64,000 bases of DNA from Actinomycetaceae bacterium MB13-C1-2 (GTDB lineage Bacteria > Actinomycetota > Actinomycetes > Actinomycetales > Actinomycetaceae), in contig CP141731.1 of the NCBI GenBank assembly GCA_035621235.1, positions 1,798,001-1,862,000 of the forward strand, written 5' to 3'. Every line of letters begins with the position of its first letter. Positions within the stretch are counted from its first letter, which is position 1. Positions 7,947 through 15,960 of the stretch are shown here, one piece after another. Made by a program: the position numbers and the translations under genes. Under the pieces are notes generated by a model, which saw only the letters and a list, made by a program, of their open reading frames with translations, was not told the DNA's origin and did no database searches.

Positions 7947-9107
7947 ATGGTAAGACCCGAAGATCTGTTTACACCGGGACCAGCCCGTGAGGCCAGGGCC
8001 CCAATTCTTGTCGCCCATCTGGACGGTTCACTTGACGCGGGGGCCGCTGGCGCGCTCGCGGTGGAACAACTGCTGAAGACACTGAATGTTCAGCGAGTCG
8101 CGACCTTTGATTCCGATGAGTTGGTCGACTACCGGTCCCATCGGCCGACAATGCAGGTCGAAGACTGGGTAACCACCGATGTCAGTGAACCTGAGATCGC
8201 GATTGACCTGATCCATGATGACCAGGGGCAGCCGGTTCTGTTGTTGCACGGTCCGGAACCGGACGCGAAGTGGAAGACGTTTACTGAGGCGATCCGTCAG
8301 ATTGCCGATGACGCGGGAGTCGAGGCGGTTTTCACTCTGCACGGACTACCCGCAGCAGTTCCTCATACACGTCCGTCGACCGTTCACGTCCAGAGTACTG
8401 AGGCCGACCTGGTGCCGGACCAACCCCTAATGGCAGGCATCGCCCAGTTCCCCTCCCCTTACACCTCGTACCTGCAGTTCAAGCTCTCGCGTACCGGGCG
8501 CTCCGGTGTCAGCTTGCTTGCCACGGTGCCCTACTACATGTCGGGGACCACATTTCCTCGGGCGTCGTCTGCGCTCATTCGTCGCCTGTCCGAAATGGCC
8601 GAACTTTCGCTTCCTGTCGGTGACCTCGAACGCGGCGCGGATGAGGAGACTGGACAAGTAAATGAGCTAGTGGAACACAACCACGATCTACAAAGTACCG
8701 TGATGGCTCTTGAGAAGCATTTTGATGCGATCGCTTCCGGGCCGACTGACGGGGAGTTTGTCGCAGACGAGGACGGGGTTGATGTTCTCCGAACTGCTGA
8801 AGATACAGATACGGTTGACTGGGATCGGGTCATGGGGGCTGCGCCCCAAGATGGAAGTTTCCCCGAGGTTGAACAGCTAAACGGTGAGACGGATGAGTCG
8901 CTCGCGGATGCCATAGGAGAGGCGATCGAGAGCTATCTGCGAACCCACTCGAAACAGAAGCGCCGGCGCGATGTTGATATTCGACCGGGCGGATCTGTGA
9001 ACTCAGAGAACAAGCACGTTCCGAGACATAGGGCTTCACCGCCGGGAGAAGATGACGAGACTCCGCAGACGCCCACCGCGAACGACGAGGATAGCCAGGA
9101 GGACTAG
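7947..9107 (+). CDS. PAC2-family protein
   Basis: 386 residues; PAC2 (proteasome assembly chaperone 2) fold protein of unknown function, common in actinobacteria. Seen: ILVAHLDGSLDAGAAG near the N terminus, FDSDELVDYRSHRPTM, FTLHGLPAAVPHTRP and LATVPYYMSGT in the middle, typical of the family, then an acidic, low-complexity C-terminal tail after about residue 290 that looks disordered. ATG 7947 is chosen because AAGGAGG sits at 7934-7940; the frame is open much further upstream but overlaps helD antisense. No partner genes give a role. In actinobacteria these proteins are not clearly linked to proteasome assembly. Confidence 0.85.
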   Translation: MVRPEDLFTPGPAREARAPILVAHLDGSLDAGAAGALAVEQLLKTLNVQRVATFDSDELVDYRSHRPTMQVEDWVTTDVSEPEIAIDLIHDDQGQPVLLLHGPEPDAKWKTFTEAIRQIADDAGVEAVFTLHGLPAAVPHTRPSTVHVQSTEADLVPDQPLMAGIAQFPSPYTSYLQFKLSRTGRSGVSLLATVPYYMSGTTFPRASSALIRRLSEMAELSLPVGDLERGADEETGQVNELVEHNHDLQSTVMALEKHFDAIASGPTDGEFVADEDGVDVLRTAEDTDTVDWDRVMGAAPQDGSFPEVEQLNGETDESLADAIGEAIESYLRTHSKQKRRRDVDIRPGGSVNSENKHVPRHRASPPGEDDETPQTPTANDEDSQED

Positions 9108-9139
9108 CTTCCTTCATTCGCGCATTTGCGCGTCATCGG

Positions 9140-9164
9140 CAATGACTGGGCAGTTTGCCCATTG
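9140..9164. terminator. Possible bidirectional hairpin between convergent genes
   Basis: CAATG-ACT-GGGCA-GTT-TGCCC-ATTG can form a short interrupted stem between the PAC2 gene and the oppositely oriented methyltransferase gene. No T-run follows, so terminator function is weakly supported. A second small palindrome, CGCGCATTTGCGCG, is just upstream. Confidence 0.3.
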
Positions 9165-9246
9165 GTGACCATCTCGAAAGTCCCGGTTCTGCTGTCGTGC
9201 GAAGGGCCCTCAGCATACGTCGTCCTCGGGCCGAGGTGGCTGTCAG

Positions 9247-10083
9247 CTAGGCGCTATCACGCGAAGGGTCAACTCCGGCGAGCCAGGTGGCGATTTCGGG
9301 GCGAGAGTAGACCGCGACGGGCAGCGGCAGTCTGCGAACTTGTTGCTCGAGCCACTCTCTGTCCATCTCGCCTCGTTCCCAGGCGGCCAGGGAAATATTG
9401 CCGCGGCGGTCACCTCGCCAGACTTTTCTGTCGGCGATCGCAACAAGCGAGGGAAAGACTGAGAATGCGGCGGCTACATCCGACTTGCTGGTGATAGAAC
9501 CCGCCTGCCCCCTTGTCCAAGAGGAGGTCGCGCCGTGCGCGATGTTCGCTAAATAGGTGCCACCGGGTCGCAGTCTTGAGCGAACCAGTTCGTGCCACCC
9601 CGTAGTCGTGAGCGAACGGGGCGTCGATTCCCCAGCGAATGCGTCCCTCACGATCACGTCGTAGGTGGCTCCGCTTCCTTCAAGGACCTCTCGGGCGTCC
9701 CCGACACGAAGCTTGATTCGACTACGAGGGGAAAGCACCTTCCATTCCTTCAGCATCCCCAACATCTCCGCATCGGTATCGACCGCCACTTGTGACGCGG
9801 CCGGGTACTTCTGGGCCCAGTGGAGGGGAAGGGCGCAGGCTCCGGCTCCGCCGTGCAGTACTCTGAGCCTTTCAGCTTCGCGGTGACGTGATCCGAGAAG
9901 CAGATCAAGATGTTGCATGTACTCGAAATCGAGGACATCCGGCCGATCCAGGTCTAGGCGAGACTGCTCGGTTCCCGCGGTGGTGAGTGTCAGAATTGAG
10001 CCATCAAGACGCAGGATGAGTCCGCCCGCGGTCGCTGCTTCGACCGAATGAGTTTTTCTGCTCGATGCTCTACCCTTTGCCAC
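9247..10083 (-). CDS. Spermidine synthase-like methyltransferase
   Basis: 278-residue Rossmann-fold protein of the SpeE-related group (fused-type spermidine synthase-like proteins in actinobacteria). Seen: motif I VLHGGAGACALPLHWAQ, acidic AVDTDAEML after the next strand, VGDAREVL, and VIVRDAFAGESTP with the conserved Asp of the SpeE catalytic loop. Whether it makes polyamine or methylates something is unknown. The start is uncertain: I chose GTG at 10081-10083, just clear of a 29-bp tandem repeat. A TTG at 10149 would add 22 residues encoded by the repeat itself. No clear ribosome binding site precedes the GTG, so the mRNA may be leaderless. Divergent from dinB. Confidence 0.75.
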   Translation of the reverse strand: MAKGRASSRKTHSVEAATAGGLILRLDGSILTLTTAGTEQSRLDLDRPDVLDFEYMQHLDLLLGSRHREAERLRVLHGGAGACALPLHWAQKYPAASQVAVDTDAEMLGMLKEWKVLSPRSRIKLRVGDAREVLEGSGATYDVIVRDAFAGESTPRSLTTTGWHELVRSRLRPGGTYLANIAHGATSSWTRGQAGSITSKSDVAAAFSVFPSLVAIADRKVWRGDRRGNISLAAWERGEMDREWLEQQVRRLPLPVAVYSRPEIATWLAGVDPSRDSA

Positions 10084-10141
10084 AACTAGACAATGCCATA
10101 TCTGAGAGTCGGAACTAGACAATGCCATATCTGAGAGTCGG
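10084..10141. repeat. Perfect tandem duplication of 29 bp in a divergent promoter region
   Basis: Two identical 29-bp copies, 10084-10112 and 10113-10141, containing GACAATGCCATATCTGAG. They fill almost the whole gap between the methyltransferase start and dinB. The unit is not palindromic and contains no LexA box. Confidence 0.9.
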
Positions 10142-10167
10142 AATGACAAATGAACGGAGGTTTCGTC

Positions 10168-11409
10168 GTGTCAATCTCTCCACGATCATCGTCTGCGAGA
10201 CGAGACTGGGGGACAGATGACTCCGAAACCCCAATCCTCCACGTTGATATGGATAGTTTCTTTGCTTCGGTTGAACTGAAAGAGAACCCCGAGTTGCAGG
10301 GAAAACCCGTCGTGGTTGGCGGCCTGGGGAACCGAGGGGTTGTCACCTCGGCGACCTACGAAGCCCGAGCCCACGGGGTCCGGGCCGGACAGCCAATCGG
10401 GCAGGCGAGACAGTTAGTGCCTGGAGCCGTATTTCTTTCGGGGCGTCACGGACTGTATGCCGAATACTCGGCAAGAGTCATGGATCTGCTCGGTAAGGTC
10501 ACCCCCGACCTAGAGCCGCTGAGTATCGACGAGGCATTCCTCGATGTTTCGGGATCTGTCCGCAGGCTCGGATCACCGCTGACGATAGGTGAGCGGATAC
10601 GCAGAGAGATCCGGGCGCAGATTGGACTTCCCGCCTCCGTTGGCATCGCCTCCACCAAGTCCGTTGCCAAAATCGCCTCAGCCCACGCCAAACCAGACGG
10701 ACTACTGCTTATTCCCAGTGACCGGACAGTCGAGTTCCTACACTCACTTCCGGTCGGAGCGCTCTGGGGCGTGGGAAGGAAGACGGGCCAGATCCTTACC
10801 AGCCGGGGAATCGACACGGTTGGAGATTTGGCGAACACGGAGCTGTCTTTGCTCTCACGCTGGGTCGGCGAGGCTTCTGCGCGTCATCTACTTGAGCTTG
10901 CGTGGGGGCGCGATGCTCGCGCAGTTGGGCCAAGGGCAAGAGAGAAGTCCATTTCGACCGAGCGGACGTTCAGTGAGAATGTGCTTGATAGAAGTGAGTT
11001 GGATCGTTTTGTGCTCTCGGCTTCTCACCAGTGCGCGAAGAGACTTAGGGCCGCTTCGCTGCTCGGTTGGACCGTGGTTCTAAAACTGAGATCGGGTGAC
11101 TTCAAGACCATAACCAGGTCGCGAACGTTAAGCGCTCCGACGGATGTTGGCAGTGTTGTCGCCCACGCTGCCGCGCAGTTGCTGGCCGCTGAGGGGCTTC
11201 CTAGAGGGGGAGTGCGGCTGGCTGGTGTAGGAGTATCGGGCCTGGTCGGGACGGATTCCGGGGTCCCAGTACTGCTAGATGAAGACCCGAGGAAGCGGGT
11301 TACTGAGCAGACAATGGACAGGGCGAGGGAGCGTTATGGGCCACAGGCACTGCTTCCGGCGAGTCTGTTGAGGCGGGCCGAGTCTTTGAATAAGCCTCAG
11401 AGCGACTAA
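10168..11409 (+). CDS. dinB: DNA polymerase IV
   Basis: Y-family translesion polymerase, 413 residues. Seen: HVDMDSFFASVE with the first metal-binding Asp pair (D27, D29), ARAHGVRAGQP, SIDEAFLD (second catalytic acidic pair), SVGIASTKSVAKIAS, the helix-hairpin-helix LWGVGRKTGQILTSRGI, and a little-finger domain. GTG 10168 is the likely start since GGAGG at 10156-10160 is 7 bases away; an ATG at 10150 lies before that site. No LexA box is seen upstream; instead there is the 29-bp tandem repeat. The C terminus lacks an obvious beta-clamp peptide. Followed by the DUF3040 gene and mraZ, a common actinobacterial order. Confidence 0.95.
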   Translation: MSISPRSSSARRDWGTDDSETPILHVDMDSFFASVELKENPELQGKPVVVGGLGNRGVVTSATYEARAHGVRAGQPIGQARQLVPGAVFLSGRHGLYAEYSARVMDLLGKVTPDLEPLSIDEAFLDVSGSVRRLGSPLTIGERIRREIRAQIGLPASVGIASTKSVAKIASAHAKPDGLLLIPSDRTVEFLHSLPVGALWGVGRKTGQILTSRGIDTVGDLANTELSLLSRWVGEASARHLLELAWGRDARAVGPRAREKSISTERTFSENVLDRSELDRFVLSASHQCAKRLRAASLLGWTVVLKLRSGDFKTITRSRTLSAPTDVGSVVAHAAAQLLAAEGLPRGGVRLAGVGVSGLVGTDSGVPVLLDEDPRKRVTEQTMDRARERYGPQALLPASLLRRAESLNKPQSD

Positions 11410-11474
11410 GCTGGAAGAGAGCAAGACCCAAGCCTGCTGATATGCAAGCGGAACTGAAGCTGAGGGGAGGGGCC

Positions 11475-11888
11475 ATGGCACTTTCTGAGTACGAGAAGCA
11501 GATTCTCGCAGAGATGGAACAGCACCTGCGCCAGCAGGATCCTGATTTGGCCGATGCAATGGCTCAAGCCGCCCCTCCGACAGTGGAACCAGCGGCGCCG
11601 AAGTCAAAGCTTTCCCCTCGCCGTATCGCGTTGGGAAGTATCCTTGCGGCCGCTGGATTGGCGATTGTTCTAACGGGTGTGACGATCGGGTTCTCAATTC
11701 TCTCGGTGGTTTTGGGTGCTGTGGGGTTCCTGTTGATGGTCGGTGGGGTGCTGTACGCCCTGAGCGCGGACAAGAACAGCAAGAATACCGAGAACGCCAA
11801 CCTGAAGTTACCTTCTTCGCAGCAGACGACGCCGAAGAAGGCATCGCGAGAGGAAGAACGACGTAAGCGGTGGGAAGACCGCAGATAG
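11475..11888 (+). CDS. DUF3040 membrane protein
   Basis: 137-residue actinobacterial protein of unknown function found beside dinB and mraZ in many genomes. Seen: conserved N-terminal LSEYEKQILAEMEQ, then PRRIALG before two close membrane segments (about residues 50-70 and 74-95), then a charged C terminus ending KKASREEERRKRWEDRR. ATG 11475 follows GGGGAGG. It is followed by a strong terminator, so the dinB-DUF3040 unit ends here. Confidence 0.88.
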   Translation: MALSEYEKQILAEMEQHLRQQDPDLADAMAQAAPPTVEPAAPKSKLSPRRIALGSILAAAGLAIVLTGVTIGFSILSVVLGAVGFLLMVGGVLYALSADKNSKNTENANLKLPSSQQTTPKKASREEERRKRWEDRR

Positions 11889-11927
11889 TCCTCCACATTC
11901 CACCACCGGCTTTGTAGAGCCGCATCC

Positions 11928-11961
11928 AACTCGGACACAGAAGGTGTCCGAGTTTTCTTTT
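11928..11961 (+). terminator. Rho-independent terminator after the DUF3040 gene
   Basis: Perfect 11-bp stem AACTCGGACAC/GTGTCCGAGTT with a 5-base loop, followed by TTCTTTT. It separates the dinB unit from the dcw cluster. Confidence 0.88.
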
Positions 11962-11991
11962 GCCCATTTTTGGACGAGACACGGGGCCAAT

Positions 11992-12036
11992 TTGGCTCGA
12001 AGTGGATGGATATGGGTGAAAGTGGAGTAATGTGGT
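11992..12036 (+). promoter_or_regulatory. MraZ operator: five 10-bp-spaced TGG repeats
   Basis: TTGGC, GTGGA, ATGGG, GTGGA and GTGGT occur at 11992, 12002, 12012, 12022 and 12032, each separated by exactly 5 bases. MraZ is known to bind such TGG-rich repeats with 5-bp spacers upstream of its own gene. The array ends 19 bp before the mraZ GTG, so MraZ probably represses the cluster here. Confidence 0.82.
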
Positions 12037-12055
12037 GCATCAGAGGAGGTGTGCC

Positions 12056-12484
12056 GTGTTTCTTGGAACCTATGAGCCAAAGCTTGATGAAAAGGGACGC
12101 GTTATCCTCCCTGCGAAGTTTCGTGATCAGCTCTCGGCGGGACTTGTCTTAGCTCCCGGCCAAGAACGTTGCCTATACGTCGTTCCGGAAACTGAGTTTG
12201 AGCGGATGGTTACAGAGCTACGTGAGGATTCTGGCAAGCAGCGGAACTCCGGCTATCTACGCGTACTTTTCTCCGGAGCCGAAGACTCTACCCCGGATCG
12301 ACAGGGCCGAGTAACGATCCCACCGCGACTGCGCAAATACGCGAAGCTCGAACGCGACCTGGTTGTAATCGGTGCCGGAACCAGAGCCGAGATTTGGGAT
12401 GCCGAGTCTTGGAATGACTACTTCTCCGGAGTCGAAGATCAATTTGCGAGCACAGAGGAGGAAGTCATTCCGGGCCTCTACTAG
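12056..12484 (+). CDS. mraZ: Transcriptional regulator MraZ
   Basis: AbrB-like ring-forming DNA-binding protein that controls the division/cell-wall cluster. 142 residues, the usual size. Seen: two duplicated half-motifs, [14 protein letters not shown] near the N terminus and [16 protein letters not shown] in the second half. GTG 12056 is set by GAGGAGGT at 12043-12050 and gives the normal N terminus [14 protein letters not shown]; an in-frame GTG at 12032 lies within the operator. First gene of the dcw cluster. Confidence 0.96.
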   Translation: MFLGTYEPKLDEKGRVILPAKFRDQLSAGLVLAPGQERCLYVVPETEFERMVTELREDSGKQRNSGYLRVLFSGAEDSTPDRQGRVTIPPRLRKYAKLERDLVVIGAGTRAEIWDAESWNDYFSGVEDQFASTEEEVIPGLY

Positions 12485-12509
12485 GACCTCGCCGTGTCTG
12501 TGGTCTCGG

Positions 12510-12551
12510 CCGCGGGATCTGAGTTCACTTCCCCGATCTCAGAACCCGCGG
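12510..12551 (+). other. Long hairpin between mraZ and rsmH
   Basis: CCGCGGGATCTGAG pairs with CTCAGAACCCGCGG (two mismatches), loop 14 bases. No T-run follows. It could slow transcription or protect a cleaved mraZ mRNA end; function is not known. Confidence 0.45.
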
Positions 12552-12662
12552 GTGGGGGCCACGGATACGGATGGGACCACCGGGCACCGAGAGAAGAAGC
12601 AGGCAGTTCGCCATAGCAGCGGAAAACAGGGGAGCGGACACACATTTTGGGTAGGAGGAGAC

Positions 12663-13679
12663 GTGGCAACAGAAGCTAGACCGCAAGCCACGGACCTGCC
12701 GTACCCGGACGCCGAAATCGCCTCCCTTCATGCGCCAGTCCTGCTAGAGGCGTGTCTTGACCTTTTGGAACCCTCCTTCGATACCGCCGAGCCGATAATG
12801 ATCGACGCGACACTGGGATTGGGAGGCCACACCGAGGGTGCCCTAAAGCGTTTCGAATCACTGACGGTCATTGGGATTGATCGAGACCCTAGAGCTCTGG
12901 AGCTGGCGTCAAAGCGGCTCGCCCCGTTCGGAGATCGCTTTGTTCCTTTTTACGGAACCTATGACCAGATTCCCGACGCTAGTGGTGGACGAAGTGTTGA
13001 CGGAATTCTTATGGATCTGGGTGTGTCTTCGATGCAACTAGATCTAAATGAGAGGGGCTTCTCGTACTCTAGCGACGCTCCTCTCGACATGCGGATGAAC
13101 CCGGAGGAAGGCATTTCCGCTGCCGAGTTGATTAACACTGCTGACGAGAAGGAACTGGTCCGAATTCTTCGTGAGGGATCGGACGAGAAGTTCGCACCGC
13201 AGATTGCTCGACTGATCGTTGCCCGCAGAGCCGACAGACCATTTGAGAAGACTTCAGAACTCGTTGAGGTGGTTAGGGACGCGATCCCGGCCCCGGCCAG
13301 GCGCAAGGGGGGTAACCCCGCCAAGCGTACATTCCAGGCGATACGGGTTGCTGTCAACGACGAACTCGCGATCCTGAAGAGGGCGCTCCCAAGGGCCCTC
13401 GCGACATTGCGGGTCGGTGGCCGCATCGTGATTGAGAGCTACCAGTCGCTAGAGGATCGAATCGTCAAGGCCACATTCGCCGAGGGAACTAAGACACAGG
13501 GCTCCCAGATTCCCGTCGGTGTACCCGTGGATGCGGCCAGGGCCGAACAGGGGCGGCGATTGGAGCTTTTGACCCACGGAGCGCGCAAGGCAACAGAACA
13601 AGAAATCCAAGATAACCCGCGAGCCGCCTCAGTGCGATTACGGGCCGGCGAACTGATCGCACCCTGGAGTGAACAATGA
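12663..13679 (+). CDS. rsmH: 16S rRNA m4C1402 methyltransferase RsmH (MraW)
   Basis: S-adenosylmethionine-dependent N4-methylation of C1402 in 16S rRNA. 338 residues. Seen: HAPVLLEACLDLL near the start, SAM motif DATLGLGGHTEG, VIGIDRDPRALELA, ILMDLGVSSMQLD, GFSYSSDAPLDMRM, the insert domain, and SYQSLEDRIVK near the C terminus (actinobacterial variant of the HSLEDR signature). GTG 12663 is preceded by TAGGAGGAG. The stop overlaps the next gene by 4 bases (ATGA), showing translational coupling. Confidence 0.95.
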   Translation: MATEARPQATDLPYPDAEIASLHAPVLLEACLDLLEPSFDTAEPIMIDATLGLGGHTEGALKRFESLTVIGIDRDPRALELASKRLAPFGDRFVPFYGTYDQIPDASGGRSVDGILMDLGVSSMQLDLNERGFSYSSDAPLDMRMNPEEGISAAELINTADEKELVRILREGSDEKFAPQIARLIVARRADRPFEKTSELVEVVRDAIPAPARRKGGNPAKRTFQAIRVAVNDELAILKRALPRALATLRVGGRIVIESYQSLEDRIVKATFAEGTKTQGSQIPVGVPVDAARAEQGRRLELLTHGARKATEQEIQDNPRAASVRLRAGELIAPWSEQ

Positions 13680-14122
13680 ATAGCAACAGTGCAGCCAGAG
13701 TGGCACCCTCATACGCGCCGCGTTACACCTCAGCCGCAAGCCGACCGGTTCGCAGATCGTCTCTATCAGAACAAGAAAGCGGTCATCCTCACATCCAGGT
13801 TGTCACCAGGAACGAGACTGCTTCGCCGGGCCGCGCTTGGCCGATTGTTCTTCTTGCGCTTCTTATCTTGACGGTGGCCATCGCTCTGCCTCTGGTTGTC
13901 AACACGCACATGGCTCAGACCTCTTACGCAATCCGTGATCTGCGCGTCGAGTTGGCGGAGGTGAATACACAGTCCACAGTTCTCGAATCCAGGCTGCTAG
14001 AACTCAACGCCGCGCCTGCGCTTCAAGAACGCGCGGAGACCCTAGGCTTCGTGCGTGCCGCAGCTCCGGGTGCGGTATCTCTGGTGGATGGAACGGTGAC
14101 CGGAGGGGAGCCAGCCAAGTGA
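13676..14122 (+). CDS. FtsL-like septum protein
   Basis: 148-residue single-pass (N-in) protein in the ftsL slot. Seen: a polar N-terminal tail, one membrane segment (about 55-76, IVLLALLILTVAIALPLVV), then a heptad-like stretch (about 80-125, IRDLRVELAEVNTQSTVLES) forming the predicted coiled coil that pairs with FtsB in the divisome core. FtsL proteins diverge quickly; the call rests on length, topology and position between rsmH and ftsI. It overlaps both neighbours by 4 bases. Confidence 0.8.
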   Translation: MNSNSAARVAPSYAPRYTSAASRPVRRSSLSEQESGHPHIQVVTRNETASPGRAWPIVLLALLILTVAIALPLVVNTHMAQTSYAIRDLRVELAEVNTQSTVLESRLLELNAAPALQERAETLGFVRAAAPGAVSLVDGTVTGGEPAK

Positions 14123-15867
14123 CTCGTAGCGGCACAGATGCAGCGGGCGTAGCCATGCCCAAAGCGCGCAGCCGCGGGAAAGCGGTGTGGATCATTGCTC
14201 TGATGGCATTGATTGCTTGCGGAGTCCAGCTGTTCAATATCCAAATCGTCCGAGGGGCGGAACTGGCCGAACAGGGGCGGATCGTCCGTACCTCCGCTCT
14301 GCCGGTTGACGCGCCAAGAGGTTCGATCGTGGATGCCGACGGACAGGTGCTTGTCGACACGGTCAAGACCTATCACGTCGCTGTTCGGCAGCAGGTAATC
14401 CCTGAGTTCCGCAACTATGAAGACGGCAAGCTGGTCGGCACGGGGCCGGCTGAAGCCGCGAGACTCTTGGCTCCGATACTGGAGCGGGATCCTTCTGAAC
14501 TCGGCGGAGAACTGGTCGGTGATTCGCAGTATCAATATTTGGCTAAGAATGTTGATTTGCAGACCGCTCGCGAGATTCGATCGCTAAACATCTATGGAAT
14601 TGAGCTAGAGCCAAGCTTCGAACGTCAGTATCCTGCCGGAACGACGGCGGCGACCGTGGTAGGTACCGTCGATTATGAGGGCAACGGCAGCTCAGGACTG
14701 GAACTTACCTTCAATGATCTCCTCACCGGAGTTCCCGGTGAGGAAGCCTACGAGATTGGTCCTACCGGCGCGAGAATGCCCGGCGCAAAAGTTACCACCA
14801 AAGAGGCCGTTCCGGGAGCGACCCTGCACACCAGCATTCATTCAGATCTCCAGTACTCCATTCAAGAGCTATTGGACCAGTCAGTCGCGCAGTGGGGAGC
14901 CGAGTGGGGCTCCGTGGTGATCATGGACGTCGCTACCTCTCGCATCCTGGTGCTTGCGGACTCATTTGAACGCTCACCGCTCGAGGGACCGCAGCCATCA
15001 GCAACGGTGCAGAATCTCTATGAGCCCGGTTCCGTCGGTAAAGTCCTTACTTTTGCCACAGCGCTGCAAAAGGGGACCATAACACCGACCACGCGATATT
15101 CTGTTCCGGCCACGATCGACATTGGTGACCAGAATTTTCATGACTACTATTCCGATCACCCAACCTATGACCTGACTGCTACCGGTGTCCTCGCGATGTC
15201 CTCCAACACGGGAACCATCCAGGTGGGAATGACGGTCAGTGATGAAGACCGATACCAGACCTTCCTTGACTTCGGTCTGGGGCAGTCGACCGGAGTGGAA
15301 CTGCCGGGCGAAACCGCGGGTATGCTAGGCGCTCCTGATTCGTGGGACGGTCGGACAAAGTTCGCCAACATGTTCGGCCAGGGAGTCGGTGTTAACGTTC
15401 TGCAGACCACCGCAATCGGGGCAGTCATCGGGAACGATGGGGTGTGGAATGCTCCCCATCTTGTAGACGGTTGGACCACTGCTGATGGAATCTACCACCA
15501 GAAGGAAACAGCCAAGCCGCGTGAGGCTCTCTCACCCGAGGTCGCCAAAACTCTACGGACAATGATGGAATCCGTCGTTGTCGATGAAATTGGGACGGGT
15601 CAGTTGGCTGCCGTTGAGGGATACCGGATCGCCGCTAAGACGGGTACCGCCGAAGTCGCTGGTGGAGGTATCGTTCCCTCGATCATGGGCATTGTTCCCG
15701 CTGATGATCCACAGATAGTAATCACGGCGATGCTCTATAAACCCTCGAATACCCTGCCTGAGGGAAACACGGTTGGTCCGCTATTCTCTGCATCCGTAGC
15801 CGAAGCAGTGCGGATGCTTGATATTCCGCCGTCTGGAGAACCGGCGAGATTATTCCCATCTGAGTAG
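14119..15867 (+). CDS. ftsI: Septal peptidoglycan transpeptidase FtsI (PBP3, class B)
   Basis: Class B penicillin-binding protein that crosslinks septal peptidoglycan. 582 residues. Seen: a cytoplasmic tail, one membrane anchor (about 22-42), a dimerisation domain with RGSIVDADGQVL near 67-78, then the transpeptidase domain with SVGK (S305, K308), SSN (361-363) and KTGT (507-510). GTG start at 14119 overlaps the FtsL-like stop by 4 bases. The usual next gene, murE, is missing; murF follows after 93 bases. Confidence 0.94.
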   Translation: MTRSGTDAAGVAMPKARSRGKAVWIIALMALIACGVQLFNIQIVRGAELAEQGRIVRTSALPVDAPRGSIVDADGQVLVDTVKTYHVAVRQQVIPEFRNYEDGKLVGTGPAEAARLLAPILERDPSELGGELVGDSQYQYLAKNVDLQTAREIRSLNIYGIELEPSFERQYPAGTTAATVVGTVDYEGNGSSGLELTFNDLLTGVPGEEAYEIGPTGARMPGAKVTTKEAVPGATLHTSIHSDLQYSIQELLDQSVAQWGAEWGSVVIMDVATSRILVLADSFERSPLEGPQPSATVQNLYEPGSVGKVLTFATALQKGTITPTTRYSVPATIDIGDQNFHDYYSDHPTYDLTATGVLAMSSNTGTIQVGMTVSDEDRYQTFLDFGLGQSTGVELPGETAGMLGAPDSWDGRTKFANMFGQGVGVNVLQTTAIGAVIGNDGVWNAPHLVDGWTTADGIYHQKETAKPREALSPEVAKTLRTMMESVVVDEIGTGQLAAVEGYRIAAKTGTAEVAGGGIVPSIMGIVPADDPQIVITAMLYKPSNTLPEGNTVGPLFSASVAEAVRMLDIPPSGEPARLFPSE

Positions 15868-15960
15868 AGCGGGATTATCAAGGTCTGGTCTGGAATAGTG
15901 GAGCAGAGCCCACGAGTCGGATTACTGACCCGGCCGAGGGGCAGTCAATACGGGAGAGTT

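Noticed and set aside
10084-10141. Short CRISPR-like direct repeat
   Set aside because: Only two copies, directly adjacent with no spacers, in a promoter gap and with no cas genes in the window.
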